From assembly GCA_017999365.1 (NCBI GenBank), contig JAGNLW010000005.1:124001-188000 (forward strand): a stretch of 64,000 nucleotides of DNA. Direction: 5' to 3'. Below, piece after piece: positions 18,323 through 30,124 of this stretch. The DNA is from Candidatus Aminicenantota bacterium (lineage in GTDB: Bacteria; Acidobacteriota; Aminicenantia; Aminicenantales; Saccharicenantaceae). How positions within the stretch are numbered: the stretch's first letter is position 1; each line of letters opens with the position of its first letter. The position numbers and the translations under genes are program-made. The notes under the pieces were generated by a model. It made no database searches. It worked only from the letters and a program-made list of their open reading frames with translations, and was not told the DNA's origin.

Positions 18323-19678
18323 ATGACGCGGTTCTCCCGATGGATACTCGCCGCGGGACTCTTCCCGGCCTTCCTGGCCCTGCCGGCCCCGCCGCTCGCC
18401 GGCGCCCTCGACCCCGGCCGTTACGTCGTCCTCGAGAACGGCCTGCGGGTCTTCCTGTACGAGAAGCGCGACCTGCCCCTGGTCCACGTCGTCACGGGCT
18501 TCGACCTCGGCTCCAAGAACGAGACCGGCGAGACCAACGGCTTCGTCCATCTGCTCGAGCACGCCATCCTCTTCCGCGGTTCCGGCGACCGTGCCGGCCT
18601 CAGGCGCCACGGCGCCTATTTCAACGGCTCGACCGGCCAGGACCTGGCCGTCTTCGAGATCTCCCTCCCTTCCGCGCACGCCGGTTTCGCCCTCCGCTCC
18701 CAGAAGGACATCCTGTTCGGGTTCGACCTCGACCCGCGGGAGCTCGAGGCCGAGAAGGAGGTCGTCCTGGAGGAGCTCGGCGAGATGGAGGACGATCCGG
18801 ACCGCGCGGCCGCGGACCGGGTCCTCCGTGAGATCTTCCGCGGCCACCCCTACGGCCGCTCGGTCTACGGCGACCGCGGGGTCATCGCCGCGGCCACGGC
18901 CGAGGGGCTCCTGGCCTTCCACCGCCGGTTCTTCACGGCCGACAACGCGGCCATGGCCGTCGTCGGCGATTTCGAGACGGGCGAGATGGAGCGCCTGGTC
19001 CGTGAGGTCTTCGGGGATCTGCCGCGGGCCGGCCACGCCGCGGCCGCCCTGCCCATGGCCGTGCCGCTCGGGAAGGACTCCGTGGTCCGGCTCGAGAAGG
19101 ACGTCACGGAGGGCACGCTCTATCTGGCCTTCCCCGCGCCGGACTACAACCACCCCGACCGGTACGCCATGCGCGTCCTGGTCGAAGCCCTGGGCCGGGG
19201 CATCAATCCCCTCCTGTCCGCCCGGCTGCGGAGCGAACGCGATACCGTCCAGCGGGTCTCCATGTCCTACCTGGAGTTCCGGTACGGGGGGGCCGCCGTC
19301 GTCGCCGTCAAGGCCGTCCCCTCGGACCTGGCCGCGGTCGAGCGCACGGCCTTGTCCGTCCTCAAGCGGGCGGGCAGCGAGAACTACTCCAAGAAGGACT
19401 TCCTCGACCCCGTGGCCGAGATGGCCGCCTTCGACTTTCTGGAAAGCGCCAAGAACCAGATCCGCTTCTCCTCGGGCCAGGCCGAGGAATCGGGCCTGCA
19501 GCTGGCCGGGTCCTTCGTCCGGCACATGCTGCTCAACACGCGCGAGAAACCCGGCCGCTACCTCGACGAGATCGGCCGCATCGGCTCGGGCGACCTGCGG
19601 CGGACGGCGGCCAGGTATTTCGGCCGGGCCGACCACGTCGTGGTCACGGTGGCCCCGCGCCGGGGAGGCCCGAAATGA
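18323..19678 (+). CDS. M16 family zinc peptidase, catalytic member
   Basis: 451 aa with an N-terminal signal peptide (about residues 1-28), so exported to the periplasm. The inverted zinc motif HxxEH is intact as HLLEH (76-80), and the third ligand Glu lies in the following EKEVVLEELGEM helix (about 144-155). The two-domain layout is that of processing-peptidase or PqqL-like single-half proteins. It is paired with a downstream M16 homolog that has lost the zinc motif, and overlaps it by four bases (ATGA). Together they probably form an active/inactive heterodimer that degrades peptides. Confidence 0.92.
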   Translation: MTRFSRWILAAGLFPAFLALPAPPLAGALDPGRYVVLENGLRVFLYEKRDLPLVHVVTGFDLGSKNETGETNGFVHLLEHAILFRGSGDRAGLRRHGAYFNGSTGQDLAVFEISLPSAHAGFALRSQKDILFGFDLDPRELEAEKEVVLEELGEMEDDPDRAAADRVLREIFRGHPYGRSVYGDRGVIAAATAEGLLAFHRRFFTADNAAMAVVGDFETGEMERLVREVFGDLPRAGHAAAALPMAVPLGKDSVVRLEKDVTEGTLYLAFPAPDYNHPDRYAMRVLVEALGRGINPLLSARLRSERDTVQRVSMSYLEFRYGGAAVVAVKAVPSDLAAVERTALSVLKRAGSENYSKKDFLDPVAEMAAFDFLESAKNQIRFSSGQAEESGLQLAGSFVRHMLLNTREKPGRYLDEIGRIGSGDLRRTAARYFGRADHVVVTVAPRRGGPK

Positions 19679-20985
19679 GCCTCCGGACCGGCCGGCGGGC
19701 CGCGCTCCTCTTCCTGGGGCTCGGCCTGGGGCTCCGTGCCGCCGCGGGCGCCGTCCCGCCCGAGAGGACCGTCCTGGCGTCGGGCATCCCCCTCGTCTTC
19801 CAGCGGGACGCCGCCTCCGCGGTGACGGTCGTCGCCCTGGTCGCCCCGGGCGGACGGGCCGCCGTGCCCCGCGGCCAAGACGGCCTGGCCACGCTGACGA
19901 CCCGGCTGTCCCTGGAGATCCCCGACGAGGAAAAGGTCCGGGACCTCATGGCCCAAGCGACCCGGACGAGCTTCGTCTGCGCCGAGGACTTCTCGGCCGT
20001 CGTCGTCGAGTGCCTGTCCGAGAACCTCGAGGCGGCCCTGAAGGTCACCGGCAGGATCGTGACCTCTCCCCTGCTCTCCGGCCTGCGCGTGGCCCGGGCC
20101 AAGGAACTCCTGTCCCTCTACGCCCGGGAGGAAGCGGACGATCCGGCCTCGGCCGCCCACGCCGCCGTGCTGGCCGGTTTCTTCGGCGGGGTCGGTGTGG
20201 GTTCGGCCCTCTACGGGACCGAAGAAAGTCTGAAGGCCGTCGACCGCAAGGATGTCCAGGCTTTCTACCGGAGCCGATTCGTCCGCTCCTCCGTTTTCTT
20301 CGTGGCCGTTTCGGACCTCGATCCGGGGACGGTCCGCGGCTTGCTCGAAAAGAGCTTTTCGGGTTTCCCCGCCGCCGCGCCGGCGGCCCTCGCGGCCGCG
20401 GCCCCCGAACCGCCCGCGGACCGGGACATCCGCCTGAACCGAGACACGGAACGGGCCTTCATCGGCCGGGCCTTCCCCCTGCCGGCCCCGTCCGTCCGGG
20501 ATCATGCCCTCGGGGCCCTGCTCGAGACCGCGATCGGCCGCGGGCCGGGCTCGCGGTTATGGCGCTTGAGGGCCGAGGAGAGGCTGGCCTACACGGTCGA
20601 CTCGCGCCTGACCTGGACTCGGGGCGGCGGCGTCCTGGAGGTCTTCCTCGAGACGTCCGCGGACAAGGCCGGACGGGCCGAGGAGGCCCTCGACGGTGTG
20701 CTCGAACGGCTCCGGACCGACGGCCTTCCGGCCGGCGAGCTCGAGGCCGCCAAGGCCATGGCGGCTGCCGGCCATCTGCGCGCCGTCGAAGGCAAGGCCG
20801 CCCGGGTCCGGCTGCTGGCCGGCTTCGAGGTCCTCGGCCTGGGCTTCGGGCACGTCGCCGGCCTGGAGGGCGCACTCGACGCGGTGTCCGGCGAGGCCGT
20901 CGACGCCTATATCAAGTCCGTTCTGGCCCCCGAGAGGGCGATCCGCATCGTCGTCGGGCCCGCCGGGCCCGCGGAAAGGAAGTGA
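19675..20985 (+). CDS. M16 family peptidase-like protein, zinc motif lost
   Basis: 436 aa with a signal peptide (about 1-26). The fold matches M16: the N-terminal beta strand, then the helix where HxxEH should be reads GLATLTTRL, without His or Glu. It is thus non-catalytic, like the alpha subunit of mitochondrial processing peptidase or the second PqqL-like subunit. The C-terminal part keeps the Arg/Tyr motif region (RLRAEERLAYTVDS) that contacts substrate. ATGA overlap with the catalytic partner; an aminopeptidase gene follows at once. Confidence 0.88.
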   Translation: MSLRTGRRAALLFLGLGLGLRAAAGAVPPERTVLASGIPLVFQRDAASAVTVVALVAPGGRAAVPRGQDGLATLTTRLSLEIPDEEKVRDLMAQATRTSFVCAEDFSAVVVECLSENLEAALKVTGRIVTSPLLSGLRVARAKELLSLYAREEADDPASAAHAAVLAGFFGGVGVGSALYGTEESLKAVDRKDVQAFYRSRFVRSSVFFVAVSDLDPGTVRGLLEKSFSGFPAAAPAALAAAAPEPPADRDIRLNRDTERAFIGRAFPLPAPSVRDHALGALLETAIGRGPGSRLWRLRAEERLAYTVDSRLTWTRGGGVLEVFLETSADKAGRAEEALDGVLERLRTDGLPAGELEAAKAMAAAGHLRAVEGKAARVRLLAGFEVLGLGFGHVAGLEGALDAVSGEAVDAYIKSVLAPERAIRIVVGPAGPAERK

Positions 20986-20987
20986 CC

Positions 20988-22145
20988 GTGGCCCCACTCG
21001 CCGAAAAGGAACTGGCCGACCTCGTCCGCTCCGTCTTCCCCGGCTATCCCGAGGACCGGGGCTTGGCCGTGCTCGTCGACGTCCCCCGCGACGCCGCCCG
21101 CGACAATCCCGATTGGGCGGCCCGCCGGGCCATGGCCGAGGACTGGGCCCGGCGGCTGCGCGCCGGGGCGGCCGCGATCCCGCTCGACGAGGTCCACCTC
21201 GTGGCCTACCCCGACGTCGGCTCGAACAACGCCGACCTCCCCGCCGAGGCCTACGTCGTCGGCGGCCGGCTGCCGGCCGAGGCCTCCGGCCTGCCTGCGT
21301 CCGGGATCCGGACCCCCTTCGAGTCCCTCTTCCGGGACGTGCCCCTGTTCCTGGCCCCGACCGAGTACTCGACGACGGCCCCGCTCAAGAACGCGGCCGC
21401 CCGCCACGGCCTCCGGGCGGCCACCATGCCCGGGTTCTCCGAGAAGATGGTCCCCGCCCTGCGCGTGGACTACGGGGAGGTCGGCCGGCGGGTGGGCCTG
21501 ATCAAGGAGCGCCTGGACCGGGCCGAGGAGGCCGAGATCGAGTTCGTCAAGGACGGCCTCGAGCCCCACAGGATGCTGTTCGACCTCCGCTTCCGGGCGG
21601 CCCACGAGAGCTCGGGCCGCTTCCCCAGGAAAGGGACGGCCGGGAACCTGCCCAGCGGCGAGGCCTACATCGTCCCCTACGAAGGCGAACGGGGCGAGGC
21701 CAGCCGGACCCGCGGGGAGCTGCCCGTCGAGATTTCCGGCGAGGTCCTGGTCTTCGCCGTCGAGGCCAACCGGGCCGTGGCCGTGCGCCCCGCGGCGACC
21801 CTGGGCCCGGCCTGGAACGACGAGGCCGCCCGGCTGCGCCGGGAGCCGGCCTACGGGAACATGGCCGAGCTCGGCTTCGGCGTCCTGGGCGATTTCGGCC
21901 TCGAGCCGATGGGCGAGATCCTGCTCGACGAGAAGCTCGGCCTCCATGTCGCCTTCGGACGCAGCGACCACTTCGGGGGCCTGGTCGGGCCTTCGGCCTT
22001 CTCCCGGCCCGAGGAGGTCGTCCATCTCGACCGCATCTACATCCCGGCGACCCAGCCCCGCGTCGCGGTCTTCTCGGTCGTCCTCCGCTATCCGGGCGGC
22101 GCCGAGGAGACCCTCATGTCCGAGGGCCGCTACCGGATCTTCTGA
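20988..22145 (+). CDS. M29-like aminopeptidase (thermophilic metalloprotease family)
   Basis: 385 aa. M29 (AmpS/PepS/AmpT) features include NLPSGEAYIVP with a metal-binding Glu, MAELGFGVLGDFG with a second Glu, HVAFGRSDHFGG with His ligands, and a C-terminal VVHLDRIYI. It should be a cobalt- or zinc-dependent leucyl-type aminopeptidase. There is no signal peptide, so it is cytosolic, downstream of periplasmic M16 proteins. The start is GTG at 20988, seven bases after AAAGGA; an alternative GTG at 20982 overlaps the previous stop (GTGA) but is too close to that ribosome site. The 3' end is nine bases from the convergent lipoprotein gene. Confidence 0.8.
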   Translation: MAPLAEKELADLVRSVFPGYPEDRGLAVLVDVPRDAARDNPDWAARRAMAEDWARRLRAGAAAIPLDEVHLVAYPDVGSNNADLPAEAYVVGGRLPAEASGLPASGIRTPFESLFRDVPLFLAPTEYSTTAPLKNAAARHGLRAATMPGFSEKMVPALRVDYGEVGRRVGLIKERLDRAEEAEIEFVKDGLEPHRMLFDLRFRAAHESSGRFPRKGTAGNLPSGEAYIVPYEGERGEASRTRGELPVEISGEVLVFAVEANRAVAVRPAATLGPAWNDEAARLRREPAYGNMAELGFGVLGDFGLEPMGEILLDEKLGLHVAFGRSDHFGGLVGPSAFSRPEEVVHLDRIYIPATQPRVAVFSVVLRYPGGAEETLMSEGRYRIF

Positions 22146-22154
22146 GCCCCGGCC

Positions 22155-22784
22155 TCAGCGGAATTCCGTGCTGACGATGGTGATGCGGTCGGGATACGTG
22201 ATGGGGCCGAAGGGGGTCGAGACGGTCGGCTGGGCGTCGAGGGCGATCTTGGCCGCCGAGCGTTCCCGCCCGCCCAGGGCCAGGGCCAATCCGAGGAGGT
22301 CCTCGTAGCGCCGGTCGCCGAAGAATTCGAGCAGGTCGAGGCTCAGCCGCAGGGGAACGGCCGATTCCTGCCCCGTTCCGGGGATCTCGAACGGCCGGTC
22401 GATGTTCCCCGTGACCGTCGGCTTGCCGTCGATGAGCAGGCGGCATTCGAGTCCCGTCAGCGTGCTCGCCGAGCGGCGGGAGCCGCCCGTGCCGTCGTTG
22501 GGATTGACGGCCAGGATGTCGACGACGAACTCGACGGGGAGCTTCCTCGAGCGGTAGGCCTGGACGGCCTTCAGGGCGTCCCCGGCGGTGAAATCGGACA
22601 GGGCCGCCTTGCCGCCGAGGTCGATGCCCAGCAGCTTGAAGTCCCTGACGCCGTCGACCTTGAACTGCAGCTTCTTCAGCGAGGCGATGACCGAGGCCAT
22701 GTCGGTCAGGGCCGCGCAGGATGTCAGGGCCGTCAACGCGGCCAAGGCGATGGCGGCGACGACGATCCGCGAACGTTGGCTCAT
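22155..22784 (-). CDS. Lipoprotein with LEA14-like fold (putative)
   Basis: 209 aa. An N-terminal signal with lipobox LTSC (Cys23) indicates a lipid-anchored envelope protein. The body is beta-rich and resembles LEA14/WHy-type proteins of bacterial envelopes, including a segment typical of that fold (FVVDILAVNPND). Function unknown. AAAGGAG lies seven bases upstream of the ATG. It has its own promoter at 22814-22843, placed right after the terminator of the upstream PFOR gene. Confidence 0.65.
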   Translation of the reverse strand: MSQRSRIVVAAIALAALTALTSCAALTDMASVIASLKKLQFKVDGVRDFKLLGIDLGGKAALSDFTAGDALKAVQAYRSRKLPVEFVVDILAVNPNDGTGGSRRSASTLTGLECRLLIDGKPTVTGNIDRPFEIPGTGQESAVPLRLSLDLLEFFGDRRYEDLLGLALALGGRERSAAKIALDAQPTVSTPFGPITYPDRITIVSTEFR

Positions 22785-22813
22785 AGCAAGCTCCTTTCCA
22801 GGTCTCTGTCCCG

Positions 22814-22843
22814 GTTATAGCCCCCTCCCCCGCCGCCTGTCAA
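22814..22843 (-). promoter_or_regulatory. Promoter for the lipoprotein gene
   Basis: Minus strand: perfect TTGACA (22838-22843), 18 bases, TATAAC (22814-22819), 29 bases upstream of the ATG. Confidence 0.75.
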
Positions 22844-22856
22844 TCCGAACGGCGCC

Positions 22857-22894
22857 AAAAAAAAGGCCCCGGAAGGAGGTCCTTCCGGGGCCTT
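22857..22894 (-). terminator. Rho-independent terminator of the PFOR transcript
   Basis: A 14-bp perfect stem (AAGGCCCCGGAAGG and its complement) with a 4-nt loop is followed on the minus strand by an uninterrupted run of Ts (A-run at 22857-22864 on the plus strand). It lies about 20 bases after the PFOR stop codon and is the only textbook terminator in the window. Confidence 0.93.
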
Positions 22895-22915
22895 CGAACG
22901 TTAGGGCGAAGAGGG

Positions 22916-26440
<3,525 letters not shown>

Positions 26441-26491
26441 GGACAACTCCTTTGTGCGGTATCGTCGAACGTCCGCGGGCGACGTTGCGGG

Positions 26492-27097
26492 CTACTCCTT
26501 GAGTTCCGTGCGGCCCTCCAGGGCCTTCTTGATGGTCACCTGGTCGGCGAAGTCCAGGTCGGAGCCGACCGGCAAGCCCATGGCCAGCCGGGTGATGAGG
26601 ACGCCGTAGCGCCTGAGCTCCCGGACGAGGTACAAGGCCGTGGCCTCGCCCTCGACGGTCGGGTTCGTGGCGATGATGATCTCCTTGAAGGCCCCCTCCT
26701 CGATCCGCTTGGTCAGCTTGCCCAGCCGCAGCTCGTCCGGGCCGCGGCCCTTGAGCGGCGACAGGGCCCCCAGGAGGACGTGGTAGCGGCCGCCGAAGGC
26801 CCCCGTCCTTTCGATCGAGGAGATGTTGAAGGGTTCCTCGACGATGCACAGCGAGTCGTCGGAGCGCTGGGTGTCGGTGCAGATCTGGCAGGGATCGACG
26901 TGGGTGATGCTGTTGCAGCGCGAGCAATAGAAGATGCGCCGCTTGGCCTCGCGGATGGCCTCGGCCAGGCGGTCGGTGTCCTCCGACGGCAGGCCCAGGA
27001 AATGGAAGGCGATGCGTTGGGCCGTCTTGGCCCCGATGCCGGGGATGCGGCGCAGCTCCTCGATGAGGTCGTGGAGGGGCTGGGCGTACTCGAACAT
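26492..27097 (-). CDS. recR: Recombination mediator RecR
   Basis: 201 aa, the standard length. An N-terminal HhH (LRRIPGIGAKTAQRIAFH) is followed by a C4 zinc finger (Cys58, 61, 70, 73) and then a TOPRIM domain with VEEP and ATNPTVEGEATALY. RecR works with RecO and RecF to load RecA at gaps. Its ATG shares one base with the TGA of ybaB, part of the conserved dnaX-ybaB-recR arrangement. Confidence 0.97.
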   Translation of the reverse strand: MFEYAQPLHDLIEELRRIPGIGAKTAQRIAFHFLGLPSEDTDRLAEAIREAKRRIFYCSRCNSITHVDPCQICTDTQRSDDSLCIVEEPFNISSIERTGAFGGRYHVLLGALSPLKGRGPDELRLGKLTKRIEEGAFKEIIIATNPTVEGEATALYLVRELRRYGVLITRLAMGLPVGSDLDFADQVTIKKALEGRTELKE

Positions 27098-27408
27098 CAG
27101 CCGAGCCCCGGGATCTTCAGGCCGGCCCCGAGGCCGCCGAGCTTGTGGGCCAGGGCCTCGTCGACCTTGGCCGCGGCGTCGTTGAAGGCGGCCACGACGA
27201 GGTCCTGGAGCATGTCGACCTCGTCGCGGACGACGACCTCGGGGTCGATGCGGATGGACTGGAGGGCCTTGTGGCCGTCGAGGACGACGGTGACCATGCC
27301 GCCGCCGCTCGAGCCCTCGACCCGCAGGGCCGCCAGCTCCTGCTGGAGCCGGTCCTGCATCTCCTTGGCCGTCTTGAGCATCTTCTGGAGGTCCATGACG
27401 TTCTTCAT
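27097..27408 (-). CDS. ybaB: YbaB/EbfC family nucleoid-associated protein
   Basis: 103 aa, the family length. It begins MKNVMDLQKMLKTAKEMQDR, a typical amphipathic first helix, followed by a beta-sheet core with GMVTVVLDGHKALQSIRIDPEVV. YbaB dimers bind DNA with little specificity. The ATG overlaps the dnaX stop (ATGA), and its stop overlaps recR by one base. Confidence 0.95.
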   Translation of the reverse strand: MKNVMDLQKMLKTAKEMQDRLQQELAALRVEGSSGGGMVTVVLDGHKALQSIRIDPEVVVRDEVDMLQDLVVAAFNDAAAKVDEALAHKLGGLGAGLKIPGLG

Positions 27409-29153
27409 GCGTCGTTCTCCGGGGGCCCGCCGCCCTTGGGGCCGGGATCGCGGGCCGGGATGGGATCCGCCGACACGACCTGGGCCCGGAACTTGTCCAT
27501 GAAGAACTTCACGGCCGGGTCCTTGAGGGCCGTCTCGAGCTCGCGGCCGGGCCGGATGGGGCCGCCGGCGGCCTCCCCTTCCTCGGCGAAGCGGACCTTG
27601 GTCTCCCGTCCCAGGACCTCGGAGGCGGCTTTCTCGACGGCCCGGATGTCCTTCTCCTGGATGCTGGTGACGAAGAAGCCCCGGCCGCTGCCGAACAGGA
27701 CCTCGAGGGTATTGTCCTTGACCAGGACCGAGGAGAATTGCCCCAACAGGGCCGCGAGGGGGGCCCGGTCGACGGCCAGCTTCTCGAGGACCCGGGTGAA
27801 GGCGTCCTTGCCGGAGGGCGCGGCGGCCGGTTTGGCCGGGGCCGGCGTTTCGGCCGGGCCCGCGGGGGGAACGGCCGGAGCGGTCCGCTGGGAGGACCGG
27901 GGCCCGCCGCTCACGCCGGACGGCGGAGGTCCGGCCGCCGGACGGGACGCGGGTCTCGCGGGCGTCCCCTCCGGCCGGAGGGAGGCGACGTCCCGCAGGA
28001 GCTCCCGGATGGGGACGATCTTGCGGAAATGGCAGAGCTTGACCAGGAAAGCCTCGAGATAGATGCGGGGCATGGCCGAATACTTCAGGCCGGGTTCGGC
28101 CTGCTGGAGGGCCAGGAGATAGCGCAGGAGGTCCTCCGACGAGACCTTGGCGGCCTCGTCCCGCAGGGCCTGCAGGCCTTCCGGGCTGAGGGGCATGAGG
28201 TCGCCGGGCTTGTCGACGGTCCGGACGAGGAGCAGGGCCCGGAAGTGCTCGATGAGCTTGCCGAAGACGAAGCGCAGATCGTAGCCCGAGGCGATGACCT
28301 CCTCGACCAGGCCGAAGACGGCCTCCGGCCGCTCGTCGAGCACGGCGCCCGAGAAGCGGAACAGGACGTCCGGGCCGATGGTCCCGAGGATGGTCTTGAG
28401 GGCTTCGTCGTCGACGTTCTTGCCGCTGAAGGCGACGGCCTGGTCGAGCAGGCTCTGGGCGTCCCGCATGCTGCCGTCGGCGGCCCCGGCGATCAGGGAC
28501 AGCCCGGCCGGCGTGATGGTGATCTCCTCGCGGCGGGCGATCTCCATGAGGTGGTTGATGATGTCCTTGTGGGAGATCTTGCGGAATTCGAAGTGCTGGC
28601 AGCGGGAGACGATGGTCGCCGGGACCTTGTCGAACTCCGTCGTGGCGAAGACGAAGACCGTGTTCGGCGGCGGCTCCTCGAGGGTCTTGAGGAGGGCGTT
28701 GAAGGCCGCGTCCGAGAGCATGTGGACCTCGTCGACGATGAGGACCTTGTACCGGGTGTAGGCCGGCCGGTACTTGACCATCTCCCGGATGGGCTCGATC
28801 TCGTCGACCTTGCGGTTCGAGGCCCCGTCGATCTCCAGGACGTCGATGGCGGCGCCGGAGTGGATGGAGCGGCAGGCCTCGCAGGCGGGCTCGGACTTGG
28901 CCCGGGGATCGTCCTCGCCCCAGACGGCGCACGGGTGGGGCGTCGGCGCGGGGCCGCGCAGGCAGTTCAGGGATTTGGCCAGGATGCGGGCCACGGTCGT
29001 CTTGCCCGTGCCCCTGACGCCCGAGAACAGGTAGGCCTGGGCGATGCGCCCCGAGGCGATGGCGTTCTGGATGGTCTGGACGACGGACCTCTGCCCGACG
29101 ACCTCCTCGAACAGCTGAGGCCTGTATTTGCGGGCGAATATCTCGTAGGACAT
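27405..29153 (-). CDS. dnaX: DNA polymerase III subunit gamma/tau
   Basis: 582 aa. An AAA+ clamp-loader module starts MSYEIFARKYRP, with Walker A GVRGTGKT (45-52), Walker B LIVDEVHML and a zinc module formed by Cys64, Cys75, Cys91 and Cys94, with a longer insertion than in E. coli. Domain III follows, then a Pro/Ala-rich linker (about 400-460) and a short C-terminal tau-like domain. I found no A-rich slippery heptamer that would yield a shorter gamma form. The frame is open to a TTG at 29201, but the start at 29153 matches the conserved N-terminus. No Shine-Dalgarno is visible; the leader holds two inverted repeats. Confidence 0.95.
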   Translation of the reverse strand: MSYEIFARKYRPQLFEEVVGQRSVVQTIQNAIASGRIAQAYLFSGVRGTGKTTVARILAKSLNCLRGPAPTPHPCAVWGEDDPRAKSEPACEACRSIHSGAAIDVLEIDGASNRKVDEIEPIREMVKYRPAYTRYKVLIVDEVHMLSDAAFNALLKTLEEPPPNTVFVFATTEFDKVPATIVSRCQHFEFRKISHKDIINHLMEIARREEITITPAGLSLIAGAADGSMRDAQSLLDQAVAFSGKNVDDEALKTILGTIGPDVLFRFSGAVLDERPEAVFGLVEEVIASGYDLRFVFGKLIEHFRALLLVRTVDKPGDLMPLSPEGLQALRDEAAKVSSEDLLRYLLALQQAEPGLKYSAMPRIYLEAFLVKLCHFRKIVPIRELLRDVASLRPEGTPARPASRPAAGPPPSGVSGGPRSSQRTAPAVPPAGPAETPAPAKPAAAPSGKDAFTRVLEKLAVDRAPLAALLGQFSSVLVKDNTLEVLFGSGRGFFVTSIQEKDIRAVEKAASEVLGRETKVRFAEEGEAAGGPIRPGRELETALKDPAVKFFMDKFRAQVVSADPIPARDPGPKGGGPPENDA

Positions 29154-29163
29154 GGGTTTCAGG

Positions 29164-29198
29164 CCGTCCGCGGACGGATGGAAATCCGGGGTTTCCCC
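29164..29198 (-). promoter_or_regulatory. Two inverted repeats in the dnaX leader
   Basis: A perfect 14-base palindrome CCGTCCGCGGACGG (29164-29177) and a GGGG-TTT-CCCC hairpin (29188-29198) fill most of the predicted leader of about 54 nt, ending 10 bases before the ATG. They could fold and affect translation, or be protein-binding sites. Confidence 0.35.
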
Positions 29199-29213
29199 CA
29201 AAAAGTAAAGCTT

Positions 29214-29241
29214 ATCTTAGCACAATCGGGCCAAATATCAA
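29214..29241 (-). promoter_or_regulatory. Promoter for dnaX-ybaB-recR(-nifJ)
   Basis: Minus strand: TTGATA (29236-29241), 16 bases, TAAGAT (29214-29219) with TGC immediately upstream of the -10 hexamer (extended -10). Confidence 0.55.
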
Positions 29242-29251
29242 GGAAAAGGAA

Positions 29252-29257
29252 TATAAT
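29252..29257 (+). promoter_or_regulatory. -10 box of a leaderless promoter for the DMT permease
   Basis: A perfect TATAAT lies six bases before the GTG at 29264, so transcription should start on the start codon. The -35 region is poor (about 29229-29234). Confidence 0.55.
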
Positions 29258-29263
29258 GTCGCC

Positions 29264-30124
29264 GTGCAGCCGCGCGCCCTCAGCCTGGCCCGTATCCACC
29301 TGGCCGTCGTCCTGTTCGGCTTCCCCGGGCTGTTCGGGAAATGGCTGTCCCTGTCCCCCGAAGCGATCGTTCTCGGCCGCGTCGTCTTCGCCGCGGCGGC
29401 CCTGGCCGCCGTCCTCGCAGCCGGCCGGCGGGGGTTCCGCGTCGCCGACCGCCGCGACCTCGTCCGGCTCGTCTTGTGCGGCCTCGTCCTGGCCCTCCAT
29501 TGGACGGCTTTCTTCAAGTCCGTCCAGGTCTCGTCGGTCGCCGTGGGCCTCCTCGCCTATTCGAGCTTCCCGGTCTTCACGGCCTTCCTCGAACCTCTGA
29601 TGATGAAAGAGCGGTGGGACCCGGCCAGCCTGGCCTTCGCCCTCCTGTGCGTCCTGGGAATAGGCCTGATCGTGCCCCGGTTCGACCTCTCGGACGCCGT
29701 CCTCCGGGGTGTCCTGTGGGGCCTGCTGGCCGGACTGACCTTCGCCTTCCTGAGCGTCCTCGACCGGGACCTGGCTTCCCGCCATCCCAGCCTCAAGGTG
29801 GCCTTCTTCCAGGACCTGTTCGCCGCCCTCTTCCTTCTGCCCGTCGTCCTGCCGCGGGGAGTGGCGCTTTCGGTACGGGACCTGGCCCTGATCGCCGTCC
29901 TCGGCGTCGTCTGCACGGCCCTGGCCCACAGCCTGTTCATCGAGGGCATGAAGGGGGTCGGGGCCCGGACGGCCAGCGTGCTCAGCGCCCTCGAGCCGGT
30001 CTACGGCATCCTTTTGGCGCTCGTCTTCCTGAAAGAGAGCCCCTCCCTGAGAACGGTCTCGGGAGGGGCCGTCGTCCTGGCCGCGGCCCTGGCCGCCACG
30101 GTCCGGGCCCGCCGGCCGGCCTAG
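29264..30124 (+). CDS. EamA/DMT-family permease
   Basis: 286 aa, about ten membrane helices in two EamA repeats. The second repeat ends with the conserved SALEPVYGILLALVFLKE. This family exports amino acids, drugs or metabolites; the substrate here is unknown. It starts with GTG at 29264; no Shine-Dalgarno exists, and a TATAAT six bases upstream predicts a leaderless mRNA. The stop codon overlaps the stop of the convergent DUF6600 gene by four bases (CTAG). Confidence 0.85.
   Translation: MQPRALSLARIHLAVVLFGFPGLFGKWLSLSPEAIVLGRVVFAAAALAAVLAAGRRGFRVADRRDLVRLVLCGLVLALHWTAFFKSVQVSSVAVGLLAYSSFPVFTAFLEPLMMKERWDPASLAFALLCVLGIGLIVPRFDLSDAVLRGVLWGLLAGLTFAFLSVLDRDLASRHPSLKVAFFQDLFAALFLLPVVLPRGVALSVRDLALIAVLGVVCTALAHSLFIEGMKGVGARTASVLSALEPVYGILLALVFLKESPSLRTVSGGAVVLAAALAATVRARRPA

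Noticed and set aside
18591..20981. In-frame extension of the M29 aminopeptidase through both M16 genes
   Set aside because: The extension is the out-of-frame reading of two convincing M16 genes; the real start is a GTG with AAAGGA at 20988.
27405..29153. Programmed frameshift in dnaX producing a short gamma subunit
   Set aside because: I saw no A-rich slippery heptamer or equivalent in the linker region.
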